DNA of 13,837 nucleotides from Methylobacterium sp. (GTDB lineage: Bacteria > Pseudomonadota > Alphaproteobacteria > Rhizobiales > Beijerinckiaceae): the NCBI GenBank assembly GCA_021154065.1, contig JAJKJG010000209.1:1-13837 (forward strand). Direction: 5' to 3'. A model generated the notes under the pieces. The model did not search any database and was not told the DNA's origin. It worked only from the letters and a program-made list of their open reading frames with translations. Positions 1 to 6,389 of the stretch are shown here, piece by piece. The position numbers and the translations under genes were made by a program. How positions within the stretch are numbered: position 1 is the first letter of the stretch; each line of letters opens with the position of its first letter.

Positions 1-67
1 CCGAGCCGAACCAGACCTCCCGCGCGACGCTCTTGGTCCCTGGCCCCGCGACTTCGGCGTCTTGCAT
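1..67 (-). CDS. Possible 5' end of an unrecognised gene (runs off the window)
   Basis: An ATG at 67-65 on the minus strand opens a frame of 22 codons that continues past the window edge. The peptide begins MQDAEVAGPGTK and ends REVWFGS. Most codons end in G or C, as in the surrounding genes, which favours real coding. A TAA lies a few codons upstream in the same frame, so this ATG is the only plausible start visible. There is no clear Shine-Dalgarno sequence. The product cannot be named from so short a piece. It could be chance, and the call is tentative. Confidence 0.35.
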   Translation of the reverse strand, partial: MQDAEVAGPGTKSVAREVWFGS

Positions 68-566
68 GACCGTTGCCGGTCGAAAGCCGCCTTAAGTGCG
101 TCCGCACGACCCGGGTTTTTCACCGGGACGGGCGAGGCCGCCGCCAGGATGCCGGGCGGCGCGCCCATGTTCGCGCCGGTGACCGGGAGGCGGAGAACCC
201 TGAGGCACCGCCTTGCGAGGGCGGGCTCAGCGCCGCGTCAACCGAAAGCCGCTCGCGCGACCCCGGCCACCGCCTCCGGCGCCGCTGACCTCCTCGACGG
301 GAGAGCCCGCTTCGCCAAAGCCGATGCCGCCCCGCTTTCGAACGCCTCCGGAAGCGCCCCTCGCGGACGGGACGGGAGCAGACTAGGACCAAGTTCCGAG
401 CGTGTCAAGGAATGTTTTTAGTGACCCATGAGGCTTCGGGCAGGCCAAGAGCGTTTCCCAATATGGGCCCCAAAAGAGGACCGCGCTTCCAGACAGGAGA
501 GCGGCAATGTTTCTCCTCAGATTCGGGTGACGCCTCAGAGGGTCAAGGTGGTCGCTAAACGAAGCG
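68..566. other. Intergenic stretch with no convincing gene
   Basis: Open frames exist on both strands because the DNA is GC-rich, but their translations are Arg/Ala/Ser/Pro-rich, low in hydrophobic pattern and resemble no family I know. The first part (to about 410) is GC-rich. From about 410 the composition drifts AT-richer towards the membrane-protein patch. The only structure I see is a hairpin at 200-230. The stretch may be a decayed gene or plain intergenic DNA. Confidence 0.5.
200..230. repeat. Interrupted hairpin (inverted repeat)
   Basis: The outer arms CTGAG (200-204) and CTCAG (226-230) pair, as do the inner arms CCGCC (208-212) and GGCGG (220-224), around a 7-nt loop. Three unpaired bases lie on one side and one on the other. 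It is not followed by a T run on either strand, so it is not an obvious intrinsic terminator. It could be a degenerate intergenic palindrome. Confidence 0.35.
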
Positions 567-767
567 CTAAAGCGCTTTCCAGATGATGATCGCCTTCCAA
601 ACGCCAACAGCGAAAGCACCCAGCGCCAGCGCCAGTGGGATTCCGTAGTCAAGCCATCTTATCCTGATATTTTTGAGTTTGCTTTCAACTGTAAACTTAC
701 GGATTCTCCCGGCCGAAAGCTCAAGTGCCCCACCTAATCCGGAAAGTGCCCTTTGCGCTTTGTCCAA
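567..767 (-). pseudogene. Probable frame-shifted C-terminal part of the adjacent membrane protein
   Basis: This frame lies directly downstream of the 776-1312 gene but is shifted by one base. It ends at TAG (569-567) and is open upstream beyond 767 to about 850, with no ATG and no ribosome binding site. The first usable start is a TTG at 767. It encodes an amphipathic stretch (DKAQRALSGLGGALELSAG), a basic segment, then a hydrophobic helix (about IPLALALGAFAVGVW) that looks like a membrane span. Having no start signal of its own, and matching the neighbour in base composition, it is best read as the C-terminus of that protein after a one-base deletion, or after a sequencing error. A separate tiny membrane-protein gene starting at TTG is the alternative. 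Confidence 0.45.
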
Positions 768-775
768 GGGCTCTA

Positions 776-1312
776 TTACGCTATTAACGGCACGATTAGT
801 TCCTCCATGCGCACCCTTACGCCTCGCATTCCGGCGTCCATCGAGCCGCCTCTCGCTTGTGGCGGATTATCCTCATACGCTTTTAGCGCTTCTAGGTAAC
901 TATCAAGCGCTAAGGTAATCTTCTTCAACGGTTCATTTTCACTGTCGATGCTTTTACGTAATTGATCCAGGGCTTCTGGGCTGGTCAGACGCTTCACGGA
1001 CTCCAGTGCTTCCTTAAGCTGGGCAGCTTGGTTGTTCCGCTGCAGGTCACCAATGACGTCTCCAAAACTCTCATTCACGCGAATGCCGAATCTAAAAGCG
1101 GTGAATACTAAGCAAAGTAATAAGCCAATAAGAGTGTAAAGATATGCCACTGTGCCTCGTTCGAAAGTAAGGTCAATAACCGTGAGCTTAAAGCTTTTTA
1201 TCTCAGATGATAACATAGAAAGACTTATAATTGCTGCTGATAATGCAAAAATTATAATCCACTCCGCCGCTACATCGCTCGGGAAGACTGCGTCAGGCTT
1301 AGCTTCGGCCAC
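776..1312 (-). CDS. Small membrane protein with two TM helices and a helical soluble domain; probably truncated
   Basis: 178 aa from a GTG start; there is no in-frame ATG upstream before a stop near 1375. I do not recognise the family. Residues 19-36 and about 55-74 are hydrophobic and likely membrane-spanning. Residues 80-148 are charged and probably helical (QRNNQAAQLKEALESVKRL), like a short coiled coil. The protein then ends in a run of different character (GGSMDAGMRGVRVRMEELIV). The next frame carries a third hydrophobic helix, so the original product may have been about 240-250 aa. The gene is clearly richer in A and T, with codons such as AAT, ATA, TTA and AAA, than every neighbour, which suggests it was acquired from elsewhere. 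It has no obvious partner gene. Function is unknown; the start is weakly supported. Confidence 0.6.
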   Translation of the reverse strand: MAEAKPDAVFPSDVAAEWIIIFALSAAIISLSMLSSEIKSFKLTVIDLTFERGTVAYLYTLIGLLLCLVFTAFRFGIRVNESFGDVIGDLQRNNQAAQLKEALESVKRLTSPEALDQLRKSIDSENEPLKKITLALDSYLEALKAYEDNPPQARGGSMDAGMRGVRVRMEELIVPLIA

Positions 1313-1528
1313 GACTTGCTTTCGTCGATCTGCGGGCGGCTCTCGCGAGCGGCGTTTCGCGGATGATCGTCGTCACCGTTTCCTTGTCGGCAACGTCCTG
1401 ATTCCCGAAATAGGTTTCATTCGCTTCAAGGATTTTGCCAGCCCCTCGTGGGCTTTGTCGAGCCGAAAGCATCGGGATGGCCGGGTCAAGCCCGGCCAGG
1501 ACAGCGGAGGGTCGAACCAGCCCTCCCC
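1313..1528. other. Intergenic region with a repeat; possible gene remnant
   Basis: The 216 bp between the membrane-protein gene and msrA hold one clear palindrome (1479-1497) and no credible complete gene. A minus-strand frame through it reads AGKILEANETYFGNQDVADK and onward before reaching Arg/Ala-rich sequence. That short stretch has a somewhat protein-like composition and could be a relic, but it has no family match I can name. Confidence 0.35.
1479..1497. repeat. Intergenic palindrome of the GLDPAI type
   Basis: There is a perfect 7-bp inverted repeat, GGCCGGG and CCCGGCC, around the loop TCAAG. Read on the minus strand it translates as GLDPAI. Short palindromes that read this way are very common between genes of Hyphomicrobiales and often produce spurious ORFs. 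It lies about 30 bp beyond the stop codon of msrA and could also act as a 3'-end stem for that transcript. Confidence 0.7.
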
Positions 1529-2164
1529 TCAGCTCCCCTCCTTCTTCCCCCACAGCTCCTCAAGCCGCGCGTCGCGGCCGCAGCCCCAGCGGTAATAGGC
1601 GTATTTCGCCGGGTTCTTGAGGTAGTAGTCCTGGTGGTAGTCCTCGGCGATCCAGAAATCCGCGACCGGCTCGATCGCGACCACGATCGGCTGCTTGAAC
1701 CGGCCGGAGGCGGCAAGCGCCGCCTTCGAGGCCTCGGCGAGGCGCCGCTGCTCCTCGTCATGGACGAAGATCACCGGCCGGTAGGGCTCGCCCTTGTCGC
1801 AGAACTGGCCCTTGGCATCGAGCGGGTCGACGTTCTTCCAGTAGACCTCGAGGAGCTTGTCGTAGCCGACCTTCGCCGGGTCGTAGACGACCCGCACCGC
1901 CTCGGCGTGGCCGGTGCCGCCCATGCCGACCTGGCGGTAGGTGGCGCCGGCGACCTTGCCGCCGGTGTAGCCCGAGGTCGTCGAGACGACGCCCTCGGTC
2001 TTGTCGTAGGGCGGCTCGACGCACCAGAAGCACCCCGCCGCGAAGGTCGCGACCGCCAAGCCCGGGCCCGGCGGCTCGGCGCGCTTCGTCGGCTCGTCCG
2101 CCGCGGCAAGCGACAGGCCGAGCGCGCCGGCGAGCGCCGCGAGGAGGAGGGCGAGGCGGGTCAT
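1529..2164 (-). CDS. msrA: Peptide-methionine (S)-S-oxide reductase MsrA, exported
   Basis: 211 aa. It reduces the S-epimer of methionine sulfoxide in oxidised proteins. An N-terminal signal peptide (hydrophobic residues 4-21, likely cut near AAA-D at 21-23) places it in the periplasm. The catalytic motif is GCFWC (44-48), with C45 the nucleophile. The family segments SGYTGG (64-69), GHAEAV (85-90), EDYHQDYYLKNP (174-185) and a C-terminal CGR with C195, the probable resolving cysteine, are all present. Length is normal for a MsrA with a leader. The ATG overlaps the last base of the msrB stop (TGATG), so the two are surely one transcript and translationally coupled. Much of the open frame upstream of this ATG is antisense-like sequence inside msrB and should be ignored. 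Confidence 0.95.
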   Translation of the reverse strand: MTRLALLLAALAGALGLSLAAADEPTKRAEPPGPGLAVATFAAGCFWCVEPPYDKTEGVVSTTSGYTGGKVAGATYRQVGMGGTGHAEAVRVVYDPAKVGYDKLLEVYWKNVDPLDAKGQFCDKGEPYRPVIFVHDEEQRRLAEASKAALAASGRFKQPIVVAIEPVADFWIAEDYHQDYYLKNPAKYAYYRWGCGRDARLEELWGKKEGS

Positions 2165-2664
2165 CACGCCGCTCCCTCGGCCGGGCGGAACTTCATGGCG
2201 ATGCCGTTCATGCAGTAGCGAAGGCCGGTCGGCTTCGGCCCGTCCTCGAAGACGTGGCCGAGATGGCCGCCGCAGTTCGCGCAATGCACCTCGGTGCGGC
2301 GCATGAAGAAGGTGTTGTCCTCCGAGGTCTCGACCTTGCCCTCGAGCGGCTGGAAGAAGCTCGGCCAGCCGGTGCCGGAGTCGAACTTCGTCTCCGAGGC
2401 GAAGAGGTCCTGGCCGCAGCCGGCGCAGGTGAAGGTGCCGCGGCGCTTCTCGCGGTCGAGCGGGCTCGTGCCGGCGCGCTCGGTGCCGTGCTGGCGCAGC
2501 ACGTAGAACTGCTCGGGCGAGAGCTTCTTCTTCCACTCCTCGTCCGGAAGCGAGACCGGGAAGGTCTTCGCCGGCGCAGCCTCGGACGCGCCGCCGAACA
2601 GCTTCGACAGGCCGGCCGCGGCCGCGGCGCCCGCGACCCCCAGCCCGACAGTGCGTCTCGTCAT
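2164..2664 (-). CDS. msrB: Peptide-methionine (R)-S-oxide reductase MsrB, probably Tat-exported
   Basis: 166 aa. It reduces the R-epimer of methionine sulfoxide, complementing MsrA. Two CxxC pairs, C80/C83 and C128/C131, match the structural zinc site. The motifs SGTGWPSF (96-103), CGGHLGHVF (131-139) and RYCMNG (149-154), with catalytic C151, are intact. The N-terminus TRRTVGLGVAGAAAAAGLS has twin arginines and an Ala-rich hydrophobic stretch, suggesting Tat export; that would suit a zinc protein folded before transport, but this is inference. Two adjacent ATGs exist (2667 and 2664). GGAGGG at 2676-2671 is 6 nt from the second and 3 nt from the first, so the second is preferred. It is the first gene of an msrB-msrA operon. 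Confidence 0.94.
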   Translation of the reverse strand: MTRRTVGLGVAGAAAAAGLSKLFGGASEAAPAKTFPVSLPDEEWKKKLSPEQFYVLRQHGTERAGTSPLDREKRRGTFTCAGCGQDLFASETKFDSGTGWPSFFQPLEGKVETSEDNTFFMRRTEVHCANCGGHLGHVFEDGPKPTGLRYCMNGIAMKFRPAEGAA

Positions 2665-2670
2665 CATGGT

Positions 2671-2676
2671 CCCTCC
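2671..2676 (-). promoter_or_regulatory. Ribosome binding site of msrB
   Basis: GGAGGG on the minus strand precedes two consecutive ATG codons by 3 nt and 6 nt. The spacing favours the downstream ATG at 2664. Confidence 0.75.
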
Positions 2677-2757
2677 GGAAAGTTCTTGGTTGAGGCCATA
2701 ATATGGGGCTGTGCGAGAGATCGCGCCAATCACGGGCAATCACGAAGGCGTTGAACT

Positions 2758-2904
2758 CTGTCATTCCGGGGCTCGCCGAAGGCGAGAGCCCGGAACCCAT
2801 AAACACCTGCGGCGCCGATTCGCGGGACGACCATACGACATGATCGCAAGGTGTCGTGTTTATGGGTTCCGGGTTCGGGCCTTCGGCCCGCCCCGGAATG
2901 ACAG
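2758..2904. repeat. Pair of inverted REP-like elements (49-nt arms, 49-nt spacer)
   Basis: The left copy at 2758-2806 and the reverse complement of the right copy at 2856-2904 agree at 44 of 49 positions. Each copy is itself an imperfect hairpin, with TTCCGGG pairing to CCCGGAA outside and, inside, CTCGCC-GAA-GGCGAG (left) or CGGGCC-GAA-GGCCCG (right copy, reverse complement). Four of the five differences between the copies are two compensated base pairs of the inner stem. The layout is like a BIME: two REPs in opposite orientation. It sits upstream of msrB in the gap before the 121-aa gene. Confidence 0.85.
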
Positions 2905-2913
2905 CGAGCTAAT

Positions 2914-3012
2914 GCATGATCCCGAAAGTGGCTTCCGGTTTTCGGAAAAGATCATGCTCAAACAAAGAGATAGAGCGGGATGACGACTCGATAGAGAAGT
3001 CATCGCGCTCTA
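2914..3012. repeat. 99-bp two-hairpin intergenic mosaic element (RIME-like)
   Basis: The first hairpin (2914-2957) has outer arms GCATGATC and GATCATGC and an inner pair CCGAAA/TTTCGG. A 13-nt linker including CAAACAAAGAGA follows. The second hairpin (2971-3012) has arms TAGAGCG and CGCTCTA and an inner pair GATGAC/GTCATC. From memory this closely matches a repeat scattered between genes in Hyphomicrobiales genomes, in the manner of RIME elements. The end of the second hairpin overlaps the stop codon of the 3010-3375 gene. Confidence 0.8.
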
Positions 3013-3375
3013 ATGTCCCCCCTGCGAGGTGCGGGCGTCCGGCGGCGAGTTCAGGATCTCCATCAGGCTCTGGGCGATGTGGCGGGCCTCGTCGTCCTTC
3101 AACCGCAGCATGAAGGGCGGCAGCGGCCCGGCCTGGAGCGCCAGCACCGCCTGGCCGGCCTCGTCGAGGCCGATGTCGATCGAGGGCGAGGTCACGTCGA
3201 CGAGCTCGCCTTCGATCTCGTCGCCCTCGCCGCCCATCGCGCTCAGCATCTGGCCGAGCGCCTGGAACAGCCCTTGCGCGGTGCGCTGGTCCATCAGCAC
3301 CGCGGTCGTCTGCTCGCCCTTCTGGAACGAAAGCTGGATGTTCGACCCCTCGAGGGTCAGGGAAATGCCGGCCAT
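3010..3375 (-). CDS. Uncharacterised 121-aa protein
   Basis: It starts at ATG 3375 and ends at a TAG supplied by the neighbouring repeat. I do not recognise the family. It has no signal peptide, membrane segment or cysteine cluster. The N-terminal half reads like beta strands (ISLTLEGSNIQLSFQKGEQ) followed by a helix (QGLFQALGQMLSAMG). An acidic linker (GEGDEIEGELVDV) and a second strand-helix part ending in HIAQSLMEILNSPPDA follow. Codon use matches the genome, so it is likely a resident gene. It lies 60 bp downstream of the metallophosphoesterase on the same strand and could be cotranscribed with it. Nothing visible supports a specific role. Confidence 0.75.
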   Translation of the reverse strand: MAGISLTLEGSNIQLSFQKGEQTTAVLMDQRTAQGLFQALGQMLSAMGGEGDEIEGELVDVTSPSIDIGLDEAGQAVLALQAGPLPPFMLRLKDDEARHIAQSLMEILNSPPDARTSQGGH

Positions 3376-3435
3376 GGGTGTCCTGTACGCGCCTTTCGGC
3401 CCATATAGGCTGCGGCGGCGGGCGAGGCGAGGGCG

Positions 3436-4158
3436 TCAGACCTCGATGAGCGCGTAGGGACGCCCGGACGGCTTCTCGATCTGGCGGGCGACGTTGTAGA
3501 CCGGCGCCCCGCCCGGGGTCCGGCCCTCGTAGGCGCCGCGGTGGGCGTGGCCGTGCACCACCGCCGAGACCTTGAAGCGGTCGATGGTCTCGGCGAGGCG
3601 CGAGGAGCCGAGGAACGGGAAGATCTCGAGCGGCTCGCCGGCGATCGTCTCCGGGATCGGCGCGTAGTGCAGCACGACCACCGAGCGCTCCGAGCGCACG
3701 CTGCGCATGGCGTTCTCGAGGCGCATCGCCTCGTTCGTGCTCTCCTGGACCATGAGCTTGATCGCCGGCTCGCCGAAGGCGCCGAGCATGCGCCGGCCGA
3801 AGCCGCCGACGAAGCCCTTGACGCCGACGAAGCCGACGCCCTCGACCTCGCAGGAGGAGCCGTCGAGGAGCCGCACGCCGGCGGCGCGGAAGATCTCCCG
3901 TACCTCGTCGACGTGGCCGCATTCGTAGTCGTGGTTGCCGAGGACGGCGATCACCGGCACCGCGCAATGACGCAGATCCTCGGCCAGGATCTCGGCCTCC
4001 TTCGGCTTGCCGAGATCGGTGAGGTCGCCGGTGAGCACCAGCACGTCGGCGGCCTTGGCGATCTCGGCGAAGAGCTCGCGGAAGGGTGCCGCCTGGTCCT
4101 CCTTGACGTGCAGGTCGCCGATCGCCGCGACCTTCAGCCTGCCGTTGCCCTCAGCCAT
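3436..4158 (-). CDS. Calcineurin-like metallophosphoesterase
   Basis: 240 aa, with the full two-metal phosphoesterase signature: GDLH (D15, H17), GDLTDLG (44-50, D45), GNHD (74-77), VVLHYAP (H164) and GHAHRG (203-208, H204 and H206). No leader peptide is seen, so it should be cytoplasmic. The family hydrolyses phosphomono- or diesters; the substrate cannot be told from sequence. A short insert (GVKGFVGGFGRRMLGAFGE, 112-130) between the metal motifs may shape substrate choice. It starts 10 bp after the stop of the nucleotidyltransferase-like gene, so the two are very probably one operon, and a phosphodiester product made by that protein is a possible substrate (inference). The C-terminus, with VYNVARQIEKPSGRPY, is complete. 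Confidence 0.9.
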   Translation of the reverse strand: MAEGNGRLKVAAIGDLHVKEDQAAPFRELFAEIAKAADVLVLTGDLTDLGKPKEAEILAEDLRHCAVPVIAVLGNHDYECGHVDEVREIFRAAGVRLLDGSSCEVEGVGFVGVKGFVGGFGRRMLGAFGEPAIKLMVQESTNEAMRLENAMRSVRSERSVVVLHYAPIPETIAGEPLEIFPFLGSSRLAETIDRFKVSAVVHGHAHRGAYEGRTPGGAPVYNVARQIEKPSGRPYALIEV

Positions 4159-4168
4159 TTCAAGTGCC

Positions 4169-4981
4169 TCAATCGTTGCGCCACTCGCCCTCGCCGCCGA
4201 CGTCGGCGAAGCCCCATTCCTTGACGTCGATCTCGTAGTCGATGCGCGAGAACATGCGGCCGCGGCAGACCTTCATCTGCGGCGGCGGCAGCTCGAGCTG
4301 GTGGCGCAGGCGCTCGAGGAGCTCGTCCATCAGCCAGCGCGGGACCTTGTCGCGCTCGGTCGGGTAGATCCAGCGGAAGTTCAGGAGGTGCATCAGCAGC
4401 ACCTCCCAATGCACCTCCATGTAGGCGAGGAGGCGCCGCCAATCGATCGCCTCGTGCGCCTTGAGGATGGTGTGGGCGACGTCGGCGCCGTCGTAGCGGT
4501 GGCGGAGCTGGATGAAGCATTTCGACCACACGAGCTCGGTCGGCCCGACGATGCGCACCGGCGTGCCGAAGACCTCGATCTGGCGCGCGTTCTCGAACCA
4601 TTCGTCGCCGACCGGCATGGTGCCGTTCGAGGAGGCGAAGATCACGTCGAAGAAGTGCGGGCCCTTGTAGACCTTGCCGATCCAGCGCTCGTCCTCGACC
4701 TCGATCGCGTGCCCGCGATCCTTGAAATGCGACAGGATGCGCGGGTAGTCGCCGGCCTTGCAGAAGACGTCGAGGTCCTTCGTGGCGCGGCTGATGCCGG
4801 TATAGGCCGAGACCGCGTAGGTGCCGGCGAGGAGGAACGGCACCCCGAGCTCGACGAGGTGGCGCAGCGCCTCGGTATAGAACGCCTCCGCCTCCGGGTT
4901 CTTGAGGGTCGGCTCGGCCTTGGCGTCGATCGCCAGGGCCGGATAGCCGGCCGGGTTCGGCGGCGCTTCGTGGAGGTTCAT
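4169..4981 (-). CDS. Nucleotidyltransferase-fold protein (MNT/AbiEii-like)
   Basis: 270 aa from ATG 4981, preceded by AAAGGG; the open frame upstream of this ATG is Arg/Ser-rich noise. The segment LAGTYAVSAYTGISRATKDLD (about 51-71) matches the pattern of DNA polymerase-beta-type nucleotidyltransferases: a glycine helix then DLD (D69, D71) as the metal-binding pair. FDVIF (111-115) offers D112 as the third carboxylate. The rest is helical and His/Trp-rich (HRYDGADVAHTILKAHEAID, 161-180). The typical fold transfers NMP to small molecules, RNA or protein, or acts as an AbiEii/MNT-type toxin or antitoxin. No antitoxin-like small gene lies beside it; the partner is the phosphoesterase 10 bp downstream. 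The glycine pair typical of the motif is AGT here rather than GGS or AGG, so catalytic activity is not certain. Confidence 0.8.
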   Translation of the reverse strand: MNLHEAPPNPAGYPALAIDAKAEPTLKNPEAEAFYTEALRHLVELGVPFLLAGTYAVSAYTGISRATKDLDVFCKAGDYPRILSHFKDRGHAIEVEDERWIGKVYKGPHFFDVIFASSNGTMPVGDEWFENARQIEVFGTPVRIVGPTELVWSKCFIQLRHRYDGADVAHTILKAHEAIDWRRLLAYMEVHWEVLLMHLLNFRWIYPTERDKVPRWLMDELLERLRHQLELPPPQMKVCRGRMFSRIDYEIDVKEWGFADVGGEGEWRND

Positions 4982-5102
4982 GACGCCCTTTCGGCTCGTG
5001 CCGGCACGCGTCGCGGCGCCCGCCCCGCAAGCGTAGCCGCCGGCCGCCCTTGCACAACAAGGGGAAGGCGGGGCGGGTTCCGCCGCCGCGGCGGGCGCGG
5101 CC

Positions 5103-6389
5103 CTATGATCGAGCCGGGCGGACGCGCTCGGCGGAGCCGCTCGCCTTGGCATCGAGCCCGTCCCGGTCGTAGCCGGCGATCCGCTTGTAGCCCTCCGACA
5201 TCGCCGCGAGCTCGTCGCGGCTGATGACGTCGTCGATGTGGCGGAACGGGCGGTCGCCGGTTCGGCGGAAGACCTCGCCGAGGATCGCGTCCGGCGGCTT
5301 CGTCCGGTTCGCCAGCACGATCCTCGCCGTCGCCTCGCGGCGGCGGTCCTCGTAGGCCTTGAGCGCCGCCGCCGGGTCGTCCGTCGCGGCAAGGCACTCG
5401 GCGAGCGCGGCGGCGTCGAGGATCGCCTGGCCGGCGCCGTTCGAACCGCGCGGCACCATCGGGTGGGCGGCGTCGCCGAGGAGCGTGACGCGGCCGCGGC
5501 TCCAGCGCGGCAGCGGGTCCTGATCGACCATCGGAAATTCGAGCACCATGTCGGCGGCAGCGAGGAAGGCCGGCACGTCGAGCCAGTCGAAATGCCAGTC
5601 GGCGAAGGCGGGCAGGAAATCGTCGAGATTGCCGGGGCGGTTCCAGTCGCGTCGGCGATGGTGCGGCGTCTCGATCTCGGCGACCCAGTTCACGAGCTGG
5701 CGGCCTTCGGTGTCGACGGCGGCGCGGATCGGGTAGATGACCATCTTGCCGGTCGCGAGCCACCCGGCCCGGACCATGTTGGCGCCGGACAGGAACGGCT
5801 GCCAGCGCGTCGTGCCGCGCCACATGTTGACGCCCGAATAGCGCGGCGGGCCTTCGTCCGGGAAGAACTGCTTGCGGACCACGGAGTGGATGCCGTCGCA
5901 GGCGATCGCGACGGCCGCCCGCCGCGGCGGCAACGGCTTGCCGGAGGGATCACGGAAATGGAGTGTCGTCCCCTCCCCGTCCTGCTCGACCGCGGTGCAG
6001 CTCCAGCCCAGGAAAATGCGCGCCGGCCCGATCCGCTCGCGCGCGGCGTCGAGCAGCACCTGCTGCAGGTCGCCGCGGTGGATCGAGAATTGCGGATGCG
6101 CGTAGCCGGCATCGCGGCCGAGCGGCTCGGCATAGATCAGCTGGCCGAAGCGGTTGAAGAAGGTGGCTTCCTTCGTCGTCACGGCGACGCGGGCGAGCGC
6201 CGGCTCGAGCCCGAGCTCGGCCAGCTCCTTCGTGGCATGCGGGAGGACGTTGATGCCGACGCCGACGGGCCGGATTTCTTCGGCGGCTTCATAGACGGTG
6301 CATGGGATGCCGGCGCGGTGCAGCGTCAGCGCCAGCGTCAGCCCGCCGATGCCGGCGCCGATGATCGCGACGTCGTCGATCGGGCTCAT
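5103..6389 (-). CDS. FAD-dependent aromatic monooxygenase, PhzS/salicylate hydroxylase-like
   Basis: 428 aa, a class A flavoprotein hydroxylase using FAD, NAD(P)H and O2. The Rossmann motif GAGIGG is at 11-16, the DG motif CDGIHSVVR at 164-172 and the second FAD motif GDAAHPM at 305-311. Stretches such as RPVGVGINVLP (40-50), PQFSIHRGDLQ (99-109), DWHFDW, and PMVDQDPLPRW (286-296) recall the phenazine hydroxylase PhzS more than classic salicylate hydroxylase. Beside gentisate dioxygenase the likely job is hydroxylating a benzoate-type acid to gentisate, for example 3-hydroxybenzoate 6-hydroxylation, but the true substrate is not shown. Its ATG overlaps the TGA of the binding-protein gene by 4 bp (ATGA), implying coupling. 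The C-terminal 50 residues beyond the family core are charged. Confidence 0.88.
   Translation of the reverse strand: MSPIDDVAIIGAGIGGLTLALTLHRAGIPCTVYEAAEEIRPVGVGINVLPHATKELAELGLEPALARVAVTTKEATFFNRFGQLIYAEPLGRDAGYAHPQFSIHRGDLQQVLLDAARERIGPARIFLGWSCTAVEQDGEGTTLHFRDPSGKPLPPRRAAVAIACDGIHSVVRKQFFPDEGPPRYSGVNMWRGTTRWQPFLSGANMVRAGWLATGKMVIYPIRAAVDTEGRQLVNWVAEIETPHHRRRDWNRPGNLDDFLPAFADWHFDWLDVPAFLAAADMVLEFPMVDQDPLPRWSRGRVTLLGDAAHPMVPRGSNGAGQAILDAAALAECLAATDDPAAALKAYEDRRREATARIVLANRTKPPDAILGEVFRRTGDRPFRHIDDVISRDELAAMSEGYKRIAGYDRDGLDAKASGSAERVRPARS

Noticed and set aside
62..421. 119-codon plus-strand frame near the left edge
   Set aside because: Ala/Arg/Pro/Ser-rich with no hydrophobic pattern or recognisable motif, and an overlapping frame of similar quality on the other strand.
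562..577. AAGCGCT-AA-AGCGCTT inverted repeat at the end of the membrane-protein region, as a terminator
   Set aside because: The loop is only two bases unless the stem opens to 5 bp, and no T run follows in the direction of transcription.
1448..2218. 256-codon plus-strand frame over msrA
   Set aside because: Low-complexity Arg/Val/Leu/Ala translation directly antisense to a clear msrA; typical of GC-rich DNA.
4169..4981. AbiE-type toxin-antitoxin or phage-defence locus
   Set aside because: No AbiEi-like or other antitoxin gene is adjacent and no other defence gene is nearby; only the nucleotidyltransferase fold is shared.
4007..5224. 405-codon plus-strand frame
   Set aside because: Antisense to the phosphoesterase and nucleotidyltransferase genes, with no family features.
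4982..5392. Upstream extension of the nucleotidyltransferase frame
   Set aside because: Arg/Ser/Thr-rich translation overlapping the end of the monooxygenase; the natural start is ATG 4981.
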